A stretch of 41,070 nucleotides of DNA, from positions 1-41,070 of the forward strand of contig CANMDH010000046.1 in assembly GCA_947496555.1 (NCBI GenBank). The letters are read 5' to 3'. Shown here one piece after another: positions 1-9,604 of the stretch. A program made the position numbers and the translations under genes. The first letter of the stretch is position 1. Each line of letters starts with the position of its first letter. The notes under the pieces were generated by a model. That model searched no databases and was not told the origin of the DNA. It saw nothing but the letters and a program-made list of their open reading frames with translations. Source of the DNA: an uncultured Aquimarina sp. (GTDB taxonomy: Bacteria > Bacteroidota > Bacteroidia > Flavobacteriales > Flavobacteriaceae).

Positions 1-42
1 GTGCGTTTCATATCTAAAAATACAAACAACACAAATCGTATC

Positions 43-75
43 AAAAAAAAAAGCTGCCTTTTTAGACAGCCTCTT
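43..75 (-). terminator. Rho-independent terminator, minus strand
   Basis: Read on the minus strand, GCTGTC and GGCAGC form a 6-bp stem (one G-U pair) around a 6-base loop, followed directly by ten T residues. The stem lies at 53-58 and 65-70. It would end transcripts of the small minus-strand ORFs that follow upstream (151-580). On the plus strand the T tract is poor, so it acts mainly in one direction. Confidence 0.65.
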
Positions 76-150
76 CCCTAGATCCATAACTTTTGGATAA
101 AATAATTCCCTTTCTTTTAATAATAAAAGTTATTAGAAACAGGGGATTGG

Positions 151-261
151 TTAGATCGCTAGACGGATGATGAGATAGGTCATGAAAATACAGTAAATCA
201 CTAAAAAAGCTCCGCTAATTAAAATCCTGTATTTTAACATTTTTTGAGTTAATTTTGACAT
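151..261 (-). CDS. Putative 36-residue single-span membrane protein
   Basis: This short frame starts with ATG at 261 and ends with TAA at 151. The product begins MSKLTQKMLKYR and continues into one hydrophobic stretch of about 20 residues (around residues 13-34) with almost no tail after it, so it would be a small inner-membrane peptide with a basic cytoplasmic N-terminus. It lies on the same strand as the 64-residue ORF at 386-580, and a strong minus-strand terminator follows at 43-75, which fits a short transcription unit. I do not recognise a family. Because it is so short, it could be a chance frame; conservation in relatives would decide. Confidence 0.4.
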   Translation of the reverse strand: MSKLTQKMLKYRILISGAFLVIYCIFMTYLIIRLAI

Positions 262-385
262 GAGTTTTGTGTTTATTAGGTAAAATAGCCAATAATCAAT
301 TCTCAATTAAGTTACTGTTCTTAATGAGAATGTATATAGATGATCATAAGACAATCTATATAGGGGTCTTTTTTCGATTTTTGCA

Positions 386-580
386 TTACCAGATATCTGA
401 TAATTGAAAACCAATACTATCTTTTGTATTAACGTACATTTCTGTATCCATCGTTGTTTTTTCAGGAGTACCGACATCTGTTGAAAAAAAATCATATTCT
501 ATACTCAGAACTACTGCGACATAACATAGGACCATAATAATGAATAATAGGCTTACGATGGTTTTTATGTTATTTCTCAT
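386..580 (-). CDS. Small membrane-anchored protein, 64 residues
   Basis: The product has a basic start (MRNNIK), one hydrophobic segment at about residues 7-27, then a polar, acidic tail of about 37 residues. The topology suggests a protein anchored by its N-terminus with the tail outside the cytoplasm. No lipobox cysteine or catalytic motif is visible and I do not recognise the family. It is followed on the same strand by an even smaller membrane ORF (151-261) and a terminator. The shadow frame at 307-495 overlaps it and has no such protein-like organisation. Confidence 0.5.
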   Translation of the reverse strand: MRNNIKTIVSLLFIIMVLCYVAVVLSIEYDFFSTDVGTPEKTTMDTEMYVNTKDSIGFQLSDIW

Positions 581-607
581 AGTTTTTATTAAGGAGGTAT
601 TTGATCA

Positions 608-1711
<1,104 letters not shown>

Positions 1712-1818
1712 CGCAGGTTTTTAATGTATTTGATCGGTAATAATATAACAACTAACCCTTAAAAACTCCTTTTTTATTTTTCTTTTTTCTACTTTTAAAG
1801 TCAAGAAATTTCGTCAAA

Positions 1819-2337
1819 ATGCCAAAAGAGCTCCAGGAAAATGTCTGCCAAGAGGAGACATTTTCTAAGATCTACCATAAATACTCAAAGGATTTATACA
1901 ATTACCTATATTATAAATATGGAGAATCGTTGGGGCCCAATGATAAAATGCAGGATGCTTTTATCAAATTATTGGATAATTGCAAGAAAGTTACTCCCTC
2001 AAAAGCCAAAGGCTTTTTATTTAGTGTCGCAAAAAATATGATGCTTAACGAAATTAAACACCAAAAAGTAGTATTGCGGCATCGAGAAATAAAACCCAAA
2101 GATTACACTAATGAATCTCCTGAATTTGTTTTAGAACAAAAACAATTCTTAAAACGATATCAAAATGCATTAAGTAAATTAACGGAAGACCAAAGAGTGG
2201 CTTTTTTATTAAATAAAGTAGAAGGGAAAAAGCATGCCGAAATAGCAGAAATGTTAAGCGTTACCAGAAAGGCTGTAGAAAACAGAATATATACGGCATA
2301 TAAAAAGTTGAAAGACGAAATTGAAGATTTTAAATAA
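1819..2337 (+). CDS. RNA polymerase sigma-70 factor, ECF (FecI-like)
   Basis: A 172-residue ECF sigma factor. Region 2 spans about residues 10-75 (pattern F-x-x-x-Y-x-x-Y-x-x-x-L-Y-N-Y then DAFIKLLDN), binding core polymerase and the -10 element. Region 4 spans about 112-168, with a helix-turn-helix around HAEIAEMLSVTRKAVENRI. Its length is typical of FecI-type ECFs, which have only regions 2 and 4. It is followed 51 bases later by a FecR anti-sigma gene and then a TonB-dependent receptor, the standard order for cell-surface signalling, in which ligand binding at the receptor relieves FecR and activates this sigma factor. The target is probably the receptor operon itself, possibly also the divergent lipoprotein. 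Confidence 0.9.
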   Translation: MPKELQENVCQEETFSKIYHKYSKDLYNYLYYKYGESLGPNDKMQDAFIKLLDNCKKVTPSKAKGFLFSVAKNMMLNEIKHQKVVLRHREIKPKDYTNESPEFVLEQKQFLKRYQNALSKLTEDQRVAFLLNKVEGKKHAEIAEMLSVTRKAVENRIYTAYKKLKDEIEDFK

Positions 2338-2388
2338 TTTAAAAGGAAAAAAGGATACTTAGTTGTTTTAGTATTAGAAGCTTGAAAA

Positions 2389-3306
2389 ATGGATAAAGAA
2401 TATTTGATAAAAAAATGGTTGATTGGTGATTTAACTGAAGAAGAGCAAAGGGCTTTTCAACAGTTGGATGATTATGCTATGCATGTCAAAATTCTGGAAG
2501 GGGCAAATAACTTTAAGTCTTCTGAAGTTTCGAAAATTGCAGATTTGAAAACTTTTTATTCTAGAGTTAACAATCAGAACGAATCGTCTAAAACAAGAAC
2601 AACTTGGTATAAACCTTTTTTAAGGCTTGTGGCACTGGTTGTTGTTCTACTGGGTATAGGATCCCTTTTTTTTCTTAACAATACAACAAGTATTAATACC
2701 CAAATAAGTGAAAAAATTTCTTTAGAATTACCAGACGCTTCTACCGTTGTATTAAACTCAAAATCCAAATTAACCTATTCTAAAAATAATTGGAAAAATA
2801 ATAGGGAAGTTACTCTAGACGGAGAGGCTTTCTTTAAGGTAATAAATGGATCTACCTTTGATGTAAGTACGGATACGGGCAAAGTAAGTGTTTTGGGAAC
2901 ACAATTTAATATCAAAAATCGTAAGGGATATTTTGAAGTAAAGTGTTTTGAGGGGTTGGTAAGAGTGCAGTATGATAGATATGTAAAGAATTTACCGGCC
3001 GGCAGCACTTTTACTGTAGTAAATGGAGTGGTAACTTCTTCTGAAACCAATATAAAGGAACAACCAAACTGGATTAACAACGTAAGTACTTTTAAGAGTG
3101 TCCCTTTTTATCAAGTAATTAAGGAGTTTGAAAGACAATATGATGTTGTTTTTTCTTTAGAAGGTATAAACACTTCGCGAATATTTACAGGAGGTTTTGT
3201 CCATACTAATTTAGAAGATGGTTTAAAATCCATAACTTTACCTCTGGACTTTACATACAACATTGATTCAGAAAACCGCATTACATTATCTAACGGCAAG
3301 CCATAA
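2389..3306 (+). CDS. FecR-family anti-sigma factor
   Basis: A 305-residue inner-membrane regulator. The first ~70 residues are cytoplasmic and would hold the sigma factor; one transmembrane helix lies at about residues 77-97 (hydrophobic run before NNTTSIN). The periplasmic FecR domain (about 105-205) carries the typical ELPDASTVVLNSKSKL and VLGTQFNIK motifs. The C-terminal ~70 residues (FKSVPFYQVIKEFERQYDV onward) match the DUF4974 domain common in Bacteroidota FecR proteins, which contacts the N-terminal signalling domain of the receptor. Its 3' end overlaps the TonB receptor frame by 44 bases, implying translational coupling. Confidence 0.92.
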   Translation: MDKEYLIKKWLIGDLTEEEQRAFQQLDDYAMHVKILEGANNFKSSEVSKIADLKTFYSRVNNQNESSKTRTTWYKPFLRLVALVVVLLGIGSLFFLNNTTSINTQISEKISLELPDASTVVLNSKSKLTYSKNNWKNNREVTLDGEAFFKVINGSTFDVSTDTGKVSVLGTQFNIKNRKGYFEVKCFEGLVRVQYDRYVKNLPAGSTFTVVNGVVTSSETNIKEQPNWINNVSTFKSVPFYQVIKEFERQYDVVFSLEGINTSRIFTGGFVHTNLEDGLKSITLPLDFTYNIDSENRITLSNGKP

Positions 3307-5809
3307 TTGGTATAAAACCAATATACTATGCCTGTTTTTTGTGTTTTCTGTCTTTTCTTCCAACAGTCAAACTACCCAAGATAAAGTAGCGTTAATAAAT
3401 ATTATTTCTGATATAGAAAGTCGTTTTGACTATAAATTTACGTATGCCGATGATACTATTGAGAATGTTTTTGTTGTACCAATCAATGAAGACTGGTTGG
3501 TAGATCAAATACTTCAATTTCTAGAGCAAAAAACGGGGTTAACTTTTAGTAAGCTCGCCAATAATTTTATCTCGATCAACAAAAAGGATATATCTTTTTT
3601 AATCTGTGGAAATCTCAAAGATCTGGATACCGAATTTATTCTTGAAGGAGCTACAATTCAAGCAAAAAGCTCTTCAGTAATTAGTGACCGGGAGGGTAAT
3701 TTTAAAATTCAGGTTTTCAGCAAAAGTGAAACAATTATTATCGGGCATTTAGGGTATAAAACTGTATACAGACTTGCCGATTCTTTCAAATTAGATGAAT
3801 GTGCAACTATCTATATGAACGCTAAAACTGAAACCCTTGCAGAGGTATTGTTAAGTAACTATATAACCAAAGGTATTGGAAAAACTACAGATGGAAGTTT
3901 TCAAATAGACTATGACAATTTTGATATTCTACCAGGACTTATTGAAACCGATGTCCTACAAACAATACAAGCTTTACCAGGAATTCAAAGCGCAGATGAG
4001 ACCGTTTCTAACTTAAATATAAGAGGTGGTACCCATGATCAGAACTTAATCCTTTGGGATGGGATAAAAATGTACCAATCGGGTCACTTTTTTGGTTTAA
4101 TATCGGCCATTAATCCTTTGATTACAAAAAAAGCAACTTTGATCAAGAATGGTACAAATCCCGAATTTACTGATGGTGTTTCGGGAACAATTATTATGAA
4201 TACCGATACAGAAGTAAATGATGATTTTAAGATGAGTATGGGTACCAATATGATTAATGCAGATATTTTTTCTGACATTCCGATAGGAAAGAAATCTTCT
4301 TTACAGCTTACCGCAAGAAAATCGATCAGGGACCTTGTTAAGACTCCAACGTATTCGCAATACTTCGATAGGATTTCACAAGACAGCGAGGTAGAGGAGC
4401 AAGGAGAATCTACTTCTGATATAGGTTTCGATTTCTATGATGTAAACCTGCGCCTTAACTATAATATTTCAAACAAAGACAAACTTAGAGTCAATTTTCT
4501 GGGGATTAGTAATGAATTAGTTTTTACCGAAAATGCCGTAGTAAATAGTATTCTTCAATCTAGGCAAAGCAGCTTAATGCAAAATAGTATTGCCGGTGGT
4601 ATTTGGTACCAAAGAAACTGGAATACTAAGCTCAGAACCGTTTTGCAAGTATATGAAACCGATTATAAACTAGAATCAATCAATGCCAATCTAGAAGAAC
4701 AGCAACGATTTTTGCAGGAAAATAGGGTTTCAGAAACCGGAATTAAATTAAAGGGATATTATGATCTCACAAAGAATATAATAGTACTTAATGGATATCA
4801 ATTTATAGAAGCAGGTGTTTCTAATCTCAATGATGTAGACCTACCACTATTTAGAGAAAAACGAGATAGAGTAATCCGAACGCATAGTTTGTTTTCTCAG
4901 TTGTATTATAGACCTTCAAAATTAATGGCGGTAAATGCAGGTGTACGATATAATTATAATGAAAAGTTTAATTCTCATATCATCGAACCCAGGGTAAGTT
5001 ACAATCAACAGTTTCTGAAACACTTTAACTTAGAAGTGCTTGCCGAATTCAAACATCAAAACACCACCCAAATTATTAATTTTCAGAATGATTTTTTGGG
5101 AATTGAAAAGCGCAGATGGATTTTGGCAAATGATGAAGATATTCCTGTTGTAAAAAGCAAACAGGCTTCTGTAGGCGTACGATATAATAGACTTGGATGG
5201 CTTGTAAATGCCGAAGGATATGTAAAAAAAGTAAAGGACATTACGGCAAGAAGTCAGGGTTTTCAAAATCAATATGAGTTAACTAGGGCAATTGGGGATT
5301 ATACGGTAAGAGGAGTCGACTTTTTATTGAATAAAAGATTTAAGAACCTAAATGCTTGGATGAGTTACTCATTTGTGGATAATCAATATACGTTTGCATC
5401 TTTCGAGGAGAATGAGTTTCCTAATAATGTTGAAATAAGACATTCGGTAACATTAGGCTCTTCGTATTCTATAAATGATTTAAAGATCTCTGCCGGAGTA
5501 AACTGGAATTCTGGACTACCTACTACAAGACCAATCCTTGATAATCCGATAAGTGACAATGAAATTAACTATCAAGATGCTAATAGCAGTGGACTAGACG
5601 AATATTTTAGATTAGATGTGTCGGCAACATATAATTTTAATATTAGTGAGGGTGTCAAAGCCCAAACGGGCGTATCGATATGGAATCTTACTGATAATGA
5701 AAATATTATCAATAATTATTACCAGATAAACCAGCGAAATTTGCCAGAAGAAGAAGTAGAATTTTCTTTAGGCATAACGCCAAATGCAACCTTTAGAGTT
5801 TCTTTTTAA
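3263..5809 (+). CDS. TonB-dependent outer-membrane receptor with STN signalling domain
   Basis: An 848-residue FecA-like receptor. After a signal peptide (hydrophobic core about residues 21-34, cleavage near NSQ), an STN domain at about 40-110 would relay signals to FecR. A carboxypeptidase-regulatory-like beta domain follows (about 112-185), then the plug (about 210-330, including NIRGGTHDQNLILWDGI) and a 22-strand-type barrel ending in a C-terminal aromatic (SF). It is not a SusC type: no SusD partner lies nearby. The only in-frame start near the signal peptide is TTG at 3263, inside fecR; no ATG exists, so the exact start is uncertain. The substrate is unknown; iron chelates are one option, oligosaccharides another. 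Confidence 0.9.
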   Translation: MIQKTALHYLTASHNWYKTNILCLFFVFSVFSSNSQTTQDKVALINIISDIESRFDYKFTYADDTIENVFVVPINEDWLVDQILQFLEQKTGLTFSKLANNFISINKKDISFLICGNLKDLDTEFILEGATIQAKSSSVISDREGNFKIQVFSKSETIIIGHLGYKTVYRLADSFKLDECATIYMNAKTETLAEVLLSNYITKGIGKTTDGSFQIDYDNFDILPGLIETDVLQTIQALPGIQSADETVSNLNIRGGTHDQNLILWDGIKMYQSGHFFGLISAINPLITKKATLIKNGTNPEFTDGVSGTIIMNTDTEVNDDFKMSMGTNMINADIFSDIPIGKKSSLQLTARKSIRDLVKTPTYSQYFDRISQDSEVEEQGESTSDIGFDFYDVNLRLNYNISNKDKLRVNFLGISNELVFTENAVVNSILQSRQSSLMQNSIAGGIWYQRNWNTKLRTVLQVYETDYKLESINANLEEQQRFLQENRVSETGIKLKGYYDLTKNIIVLNGYQFIEAGVSNLNDVDLPLFREKRDRVIRTHSLFSQLYYRPSKLMAVNAGVRYNYNEKFNSHIIEPRVSYNQQFLKHFNLEVLAEFKHQNTTQIINFQNDFLGIEKRRWILANDEDIPVVKSKQASVGVRYNRLGWLVNAEGYVKKVKDITARSQGFQNQYELTRAIGDYTVRGVDFLLNKRFKNLNAWMSYSFVDNQYTFASFEENEFPNNVEIRHSVTLGSSYSINDLKISAGVNWNSGLPTTRPILDNPISDNEINYQDANSSGLDEYFRLDVSATYNFNISEGVKAQTGVSIWNLTDNENIINNYYQINQRNLPEEEVEFSLGITPNATFRVSF

Positions 5810-5819
5810 TAGAATCGCT

Positions 5820-6911
5820 TTAGTTTATTAGGGCATTAATTTTCTCCCATAATTCATTATCAAAACTTGAAGGCCCTAACAAAGCTTCTCCGGTATCATC
5901 CCCCATTCTAACAATTACCAGATTTTGACTAGGAATTATGTAAAGTTTCTGATCGTTTTTTCCTAATCCTGCAATAAGTTCATCGGGAGCATTGGGGATT
6001 AATTCTCCAGGAATTTCTACTTCCAAAGTCGGTGCCCTAAAACTGTCCTTCCCATTTAACCACCATAAATATCCATAGGATTTATTGAGGTTTTGAGAAG
6101 TAGTAGTCATGTCTGTAAAATATTCCTGATCGGCAAGTATTGTTGTGGTGTCCCAAGTTCCTTTATTTAGATTTAAAAGTCCAAAACGGGCCATACTTCT
6201 GGCAGTACTATAAAATATATTGGCATATCCAAAACTGATCCACGCCCCATCCATGCCTATTTTGTTCTTCAATCTAGTATCAAAATAGGTGCTGTATTCT
6301 TGGTTTGTAGCGCCTGCAACTATTTCTGTAAGCAGTGTATAGGGTGCATTGTGATAATACCAAAAATCTTCGGGTGCATTTAAAAATGTCAGACAATCGG
6401 TATCCGTACAATTTTGATTAGAAACATTATAATCCAGTCCGGTGGTCATGGTTAAGTGATTCTTTACCGTAATCCTATTCTCTTGCGCTACAGTAATGTT
6501 GGCCCACCCTGTTCCTAAATAAGTAGCTGAAGGTTGATTGATATCGAGTAAACCTTCTTGTTGTGCCAATCCAACGGTAAAAGCGGTTAATGTCTTTGCC
6601 GAAGAATACCAGGGATTATTATCCGAGGCCAGGGCACCATTAAAATATCGCTCAATCACAATTTTTCCATTCTTCAGAATAATAAAGGCTTTTGTCCCCT
6701 TAGACTCCAAAAAACTGTAAAGTGGTTGTTCTTGATCTGCATTCCATCCCAGATCTGCTATGTTTAACGTTTCCCATGTATCAGAATTTAACGGAGGAAA
6801 ATATAATTCTGAGGAGTTAATGGGTATTTGCTCTTCCATTTCTGATGTATCATCAGAACAAGAAAAACAACATAGAATAATTGAAAGAAATAAGATCATA
6901 TTCTTTGTCAT
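5820..6911 (-). CDS. Serine hydrolase of the beta-lactamase/penicillin-binding fold, lipoprotein
   Basis: A 363-residue exported protein with a short hydrophobic signal and a cysteine at 18 suited to lipidation. It has the class C beta-lactamase-like motifs: SxxK at S103-S-A-K106 (catalytic serine and lysine) and YxN at Y186-H-N188. The third motif, normally KTG or HxG, is not evident; the matching position reads AGLGKNDQ. The family includes esterases, D-aminopeptidases and penicillin-recognising enzymes, so I would not call it a resistance gene. It converges with the TonB receptor with 10 bases between stops and is divergent from rimO, with which it shares the 6912-7051 promoter region. Confidence 0.85.
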   Translation of the reverse strand: MTKNMILFLSIILCCFSCSDDTSEMEEQIPINSSELYFPPLNSDTWETLNIADLGWNADQEQPLYSFLESKGTKAFIILKNGKIVIERYFNGALASDNNPWYSSAKTLTAFTVGLAQQEGLLDINQPSATYLGTGWANITVAQENRITVKNHLTMTTGLDYNVSNQNCTDTDCLTFLNAPEDFWYYHNAPYTLLTEIVAGATNQEYSTYFDTRLKNKIGMDGAWISFGYANIFYSTARSMARFGLLNLNKGTWDTTTILADQEYFTDMTTTSQNLNKSYGYLWWLNGKDSFRAPTLEVEIPGELIPNAPDELIAGLGKNDQKLYIIPSQNLVIVRMGDDTGEALLGPSSFDNELWEKINALIN

Positions 6912-7023
6912 AGATTAGGGCTTTGTAGATTTAGACTTCTAAATATACAAAAGGTTTAATAAAGTAAAATTGTTTAGTATGTAGAGTTCTTGAATTTATA
7001 CCCAAAACTTTGGTTAATCATTG

Positions 7024-7031
7024 TATCTTTG
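7024..7031 (+). promoter_or_regulatory. Candidate Bacteroidota -7 promoter element of rimO
   Basis: TATCTTTG exactly matches the flavobacterial -7 consensus TAnnTTTG and ends 20 bases before the rimO ATG. A clear -33 TTG at the usual spacing was not found, so support rests on the -7 box and its position. Confidence 0.5.
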
Positions 7032-7051
7032 CACACCTTTATTGAAAAGAT

Positions 7052-8353
7052 ATGAGAACAAAGACGTTAAAAAAGAATAAAATCAATGTGGTGACACTTG
7101 GCTGCAGTAAAAATGTGTACGATAGTGAGGTGTTGATGGGACAATTGAAAGCTAACAATAAAGAAGTTGTTCATGAAGAGGAAGGAAATATTGTAGTGAT
7201 CAATACCTGTGGTTTTATTGCCAACGCCAAGGAAGAATCTGTAAATACCATTCTTGAATATGTTCAGAAAAAGGAAGAAGGTGCGGTGGATAAAGTCTTT
7301 GTTACTGGATGTTTGTCAGAACGATACAAACCCGATCTCGAAGAAGAAATTCCCGATGTCGATCAATATTTTGGTACTACAGAGCTTCCGGGCTTACTAA
7401 AGGCACTAGGAGCGGATTACAAACACGAATTAATAGGCGAGCGTCTTACCACCACGCCAAAAAACTATGCATACCTTAAAATTGCCGAAGGGTGTGATCG
7501 CCCTTGTTCTTTTTGTGCTATACCATTGATGCGCGGTAAACATAAATCGACACCCATCGAAGAATTGGTAGTTGAGGCAGAGAAGTTGGCAGCCAATGGC
7601 GTTAAAGAATTGGTTTTAATAGCGCAAGATCTTACGTATTACGGATTAGATCTTTATAAAGAAAGAAAACTGGCAGATTTGCTTAGAGCCATGGTAAAAG
7701 TGGAAGGGATCGAATGGATTCGCTTGCATTATGCATTCCCGACAGGATTCCCAATGGATGTGTTGGAAGTAATGAATCGAGAACCCAAGATTTGTAATTA
7801 TATCGATATTCCGCTGCAACATATATCAGATGCTATATTGAAATCGATGCGCCGTGGTACTACCAAAGCAAAAACAACCAAACTTTTAGAAGAATTTAGA
7901 GCTGCGGTTCCAGAAATGGCAATTCGAACTACCTTGATCGTTGGATATCCAGGCGAAACACAAGAAGATTTTGAAACCCTTAGAGATTGGGTGAAAGAAA
8001 TGCGTTTTGAACGTTTGGGCTGCTTTACATATTCTCATGAAGAAAACACACATGCTTTTAATTTGGAAGACGGTGTTCCCGAAGAAGTAAAAATGCAGCG
8101 AGCTAACGAAATTATGGAAATCCAATCTCAGATTTCGTGGGAATTGAATCAACAAAAGGTAGGGCAGGAGTTTAAAGTAGTGATCGATCGTAAAGAAGGA
8201 AATTACTTTGTGGGTCGTACAGAATTTGATTCTCCAGACGTGGATAATGAAGTATTAATTGATGCCGCCAAATTCTATCTTAAAACCGGAGAATTTGCAA
8301 CCGTAAAAATATACGAAGCCGAAGATTTTGATCTGTATGCAGAAGTGATCTAA
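7052..8353 (+). CDS. rimO: Ribosomal protein S12 methylthiotransferase RimO
   Basis: A 433-residue radical-SAM enzyme that adds a methylthio group to an Asp of ribosomal protein S12 (Asp88 in E. coli). The N-terminal UPF0004 domain supplies three cysteines for an auxiliary 4Fe-4S cluster: C18 (TLGCSKN), C53 (NTCGF) and C87 (TGCLSERY). The radical-SAM cluster motif CxxxCxxC is at C148, C152 and C155 (GCDRPCSFC). A C-terminal TRAM domain (about 370-433) fits RimO. The N-terminal wording TLGCSKN-x-x-DSE separates it from the tRNA enzyme MiaB. Length is normal. It converges with the next gene, the stops overlapping by four bases. Confidence 0.96.
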   Translation: MRTKTLKKNKINVVTLGCSKNVYDSEVLMGQLKANNKEVVHEEEGNIVVINTCGFIANAKEESVNTILEYVQKKEEGAVDKVFVTGCLSERYKPDLEEEIPDVDQYFGTTELPGLLKALGADYKHELIGERLTTTPKNYAYLKIAEGCDRPCSFCAIPLMRGKHKSTPIEELVVEAEKLAANGVKELVLIAQDLTYYGLDLYKERKLADLLRAMVKVEGIEWIRLHYAFPTGFPMDVLEVMNREPKICNYIDIPLQHISDAILKSMRRGTTKAKTTKLLEEFRAAVPEMAIRTTLIVGYPGETQEDFETLRDWVKEMRFERLGCFTYSHEENTHAFNLEDGVPEEVKMQRANEIMEIQSQISWELNQQKVGQEFKVVIDRKEGNYFVGRTEFDSPDVDNEVLIDAAKFYLKTGEFATVKIYEAEDFDLYAEVI

Positions 8354-8859
8354 CCGTTCCCTCGTGTCTTGTATTGACCATCAAAAACTGCTGTCCAGGT
8401 CTTTCCCTGGTCTTTGCTTTGATACCAGGTTTGCCTTACGGTGCCATCTTCATTTTTTTGCCATTTTATTTTGTTAGACAAAATTTCTTCTTTAGTAATA
8501 ACCTCATTTTGTAATATCATTTTACCATTTTCCAGGTTTCCTTTAATATGCAATGTTAATCCACCATTATCAACCCAAAATTGTTCCCATTGATCTGTTC
8601 TGGGGTTGTATTTGTTTAAACTTGTACCATGGTATTTGGAGGTGGTAGAGTGATAGGTCTCTTTTATAACTTTTCCGTCTACGATGCTTTCAATTTTACT
8701 TTTTCCAACAATAGAGTCGGTTCCGTTCTTGTAGACATCCCATTCGCCAATCCAAAAATCAAACTCTTTATACTTATGATCTAATTTGTCTTGTGCTGTA
8801 GCATGCGATATTCCCGCTACAAAGAGTAGTAGTGCTATTGTAAAAACTTTGTGTATCAT
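8350..8859 (-). CDS. Small secreted protein, DUF1579-like
   Basis: A 169-residue protein with a clear signal peptide (residues 1-22, cleavage at ATAQ). The mature part opens with EFDFWIGEWDVY, a motif typical of DUF1579-like lipocalin/nitrobindin-type beta-barrel proteins, and continues as alternating strands rich in Trp and Tyr (WEQFWVDNGG, QTWYQSKDQGKTW). No catalytic motif is visible; a small-ligand binding or stress role is only a guess. Its TAG stop overlaps the TAA stop of rimO (CTAA at 8350-8353). A terminator of the upstream nitroreductase gene separates it from that unit, so it is probably transcribed alone. Confidence 0.75.
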   Translation of the reverse strand: MIHKVFTIALLLFVAGISHATAQDKLDHKYKEFDFWIGEWDVYKNGTDSIVGKSKIESIVDGKVIKETYHSTTSKYHGTSLNKYNPRTDQWEQFWVDNGGLTLHIKGNLENGKMILQNEVITKEEILSNKIKWQKNEDGTVRQTWYQSKDQGKTWTAVFDGQYKTRGNG

Positions 8860-8909
8860 GATGTGTTAATCTTTCCCTTGTTTAAAGATAGATTAATATT
8901 TTTGAATAA

Positions 8910-8939
8910 AAAAAGAGGTCCGTTTTCGAGCCTCTTTTT
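8910..8939 (-). terminator. Bidirectional-type terminator after the nitroreductase gene
   Basis: Perfect 9-bp arms AAAAGAGG(T-side) at 8910-8918 and CCTCTTTTT at 8931-8939 enclose a loop with an inner CG-TTTT-CG mini-stem. On the minus strand a T-rich run follows. It lies 20 bases past the stop of the nitroreductase gene at 8959. Confidence 0.8.
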
Positions 8940-8958
8940 AAAATAGCGTGTGCCGATA

Positions 8959-9591
8959 TTATTTTATGGTTTCAAACAATTCTGTAACTGGTTTACGCAC
9001 CTTTTTGCTATCCTTGGTTGCATCTTCTTCAGATCGATATCCTATGGTTGCTATTACGGCGGCCGATAATCCTTTTTCTGATAATCCTAGGATTTCTTCG
9101 TATTGATCGGGATTAAAACCTTCCATAGGGCAGGTATCTATTTTTAATTCGGCAGAGGCTGCCAGTAGATTCCCCAGACCGATATATGTTTGTTTTGCAG
9201 TCCATGCTTTTACGGCGTCATCGGGTAATGCACCAATTTTTGATTTCATGAAGTCTCCGTACCCTTTTAAATCCTCAAAATTAAGCCCTTGAGTAGTTGC
9301 TTTTAGTTTTAAGTAACCGTCAATGATTTCTGGATCTACTTTAGTATAATTACAAAACACTACCAAATGCGAAGCATCAGTTATTTGCGATTGACCCCAA
9401 GAGGCTGGTTGCAGTTTCTTGCGTAATTCCAGATCTTCAATAATTAGAACTTTGTAGGCCTGTAAACCATATGAAGAAGCAGATAGTGAGATTGCTTCTT
9501 TGATTTTTTCAAGATCAGCTTCAGAAACTTTTCTGTGGGGATCAAATTTTTTGGTGGCGTAACGCCATTTTAAGTTTTCAATTAGATTCAT
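8959..9591 (-). CDS. NAD(P)H-dependent oxidoreductase, nitroreductase family
   Basis: A 210-residue FMN-dependent enzyme of the nitroreductase fold, close in style to NfsB/DrgA proteins. The N-terminal RYATKKFDPHRKVSE (FMN phosphate contact through the R-x-x-x-K-x-F region), SLSASSYGLQAYKVLII, and the C-terminal GLGNLLAASAELKIDTCPMEGF motif, in which E-G-F precedes the cofactor and dimer contacts, are all in place. Such enzymes reduce nitroaromatics and quinones with NAD(P)H. It sits 13 bases after the pirin gene on the same strand and is followed by a terminator, so the two are probably one transcript responding to quinone or electrophile stress (inference). Confidence 0.92.
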   Translation of the reverse strand: MNLIENLKWRYATKKFDPHRKVSEADLEKIKEAISLSASSYGLQAYKVLIIEDLELRKKLQPASWGQSQITDASHLVVFCNYTKVDPEIIDGYLKLKATTQGLNFEDLKGYGDFMKSKIGALPDDAVKAWTAKQTYIGLGNLLAASAELKIDTCPMEGFNPDQYEEILGLSEKGLSAAVIATIGYRSEEDATKDSKKVRKPVTELFETIK

Positions 9592-9604
9592 TGCAATACA
9601 TTTT

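Noticed and set aside
590-599. Strong AAGGAGG sequence on the plus strand
   Set aside because: It looks like a ribosome-binding site but no plus-strand reading frame of useful length follows; on the minus strand it is just the region before the 64-residue ORF.
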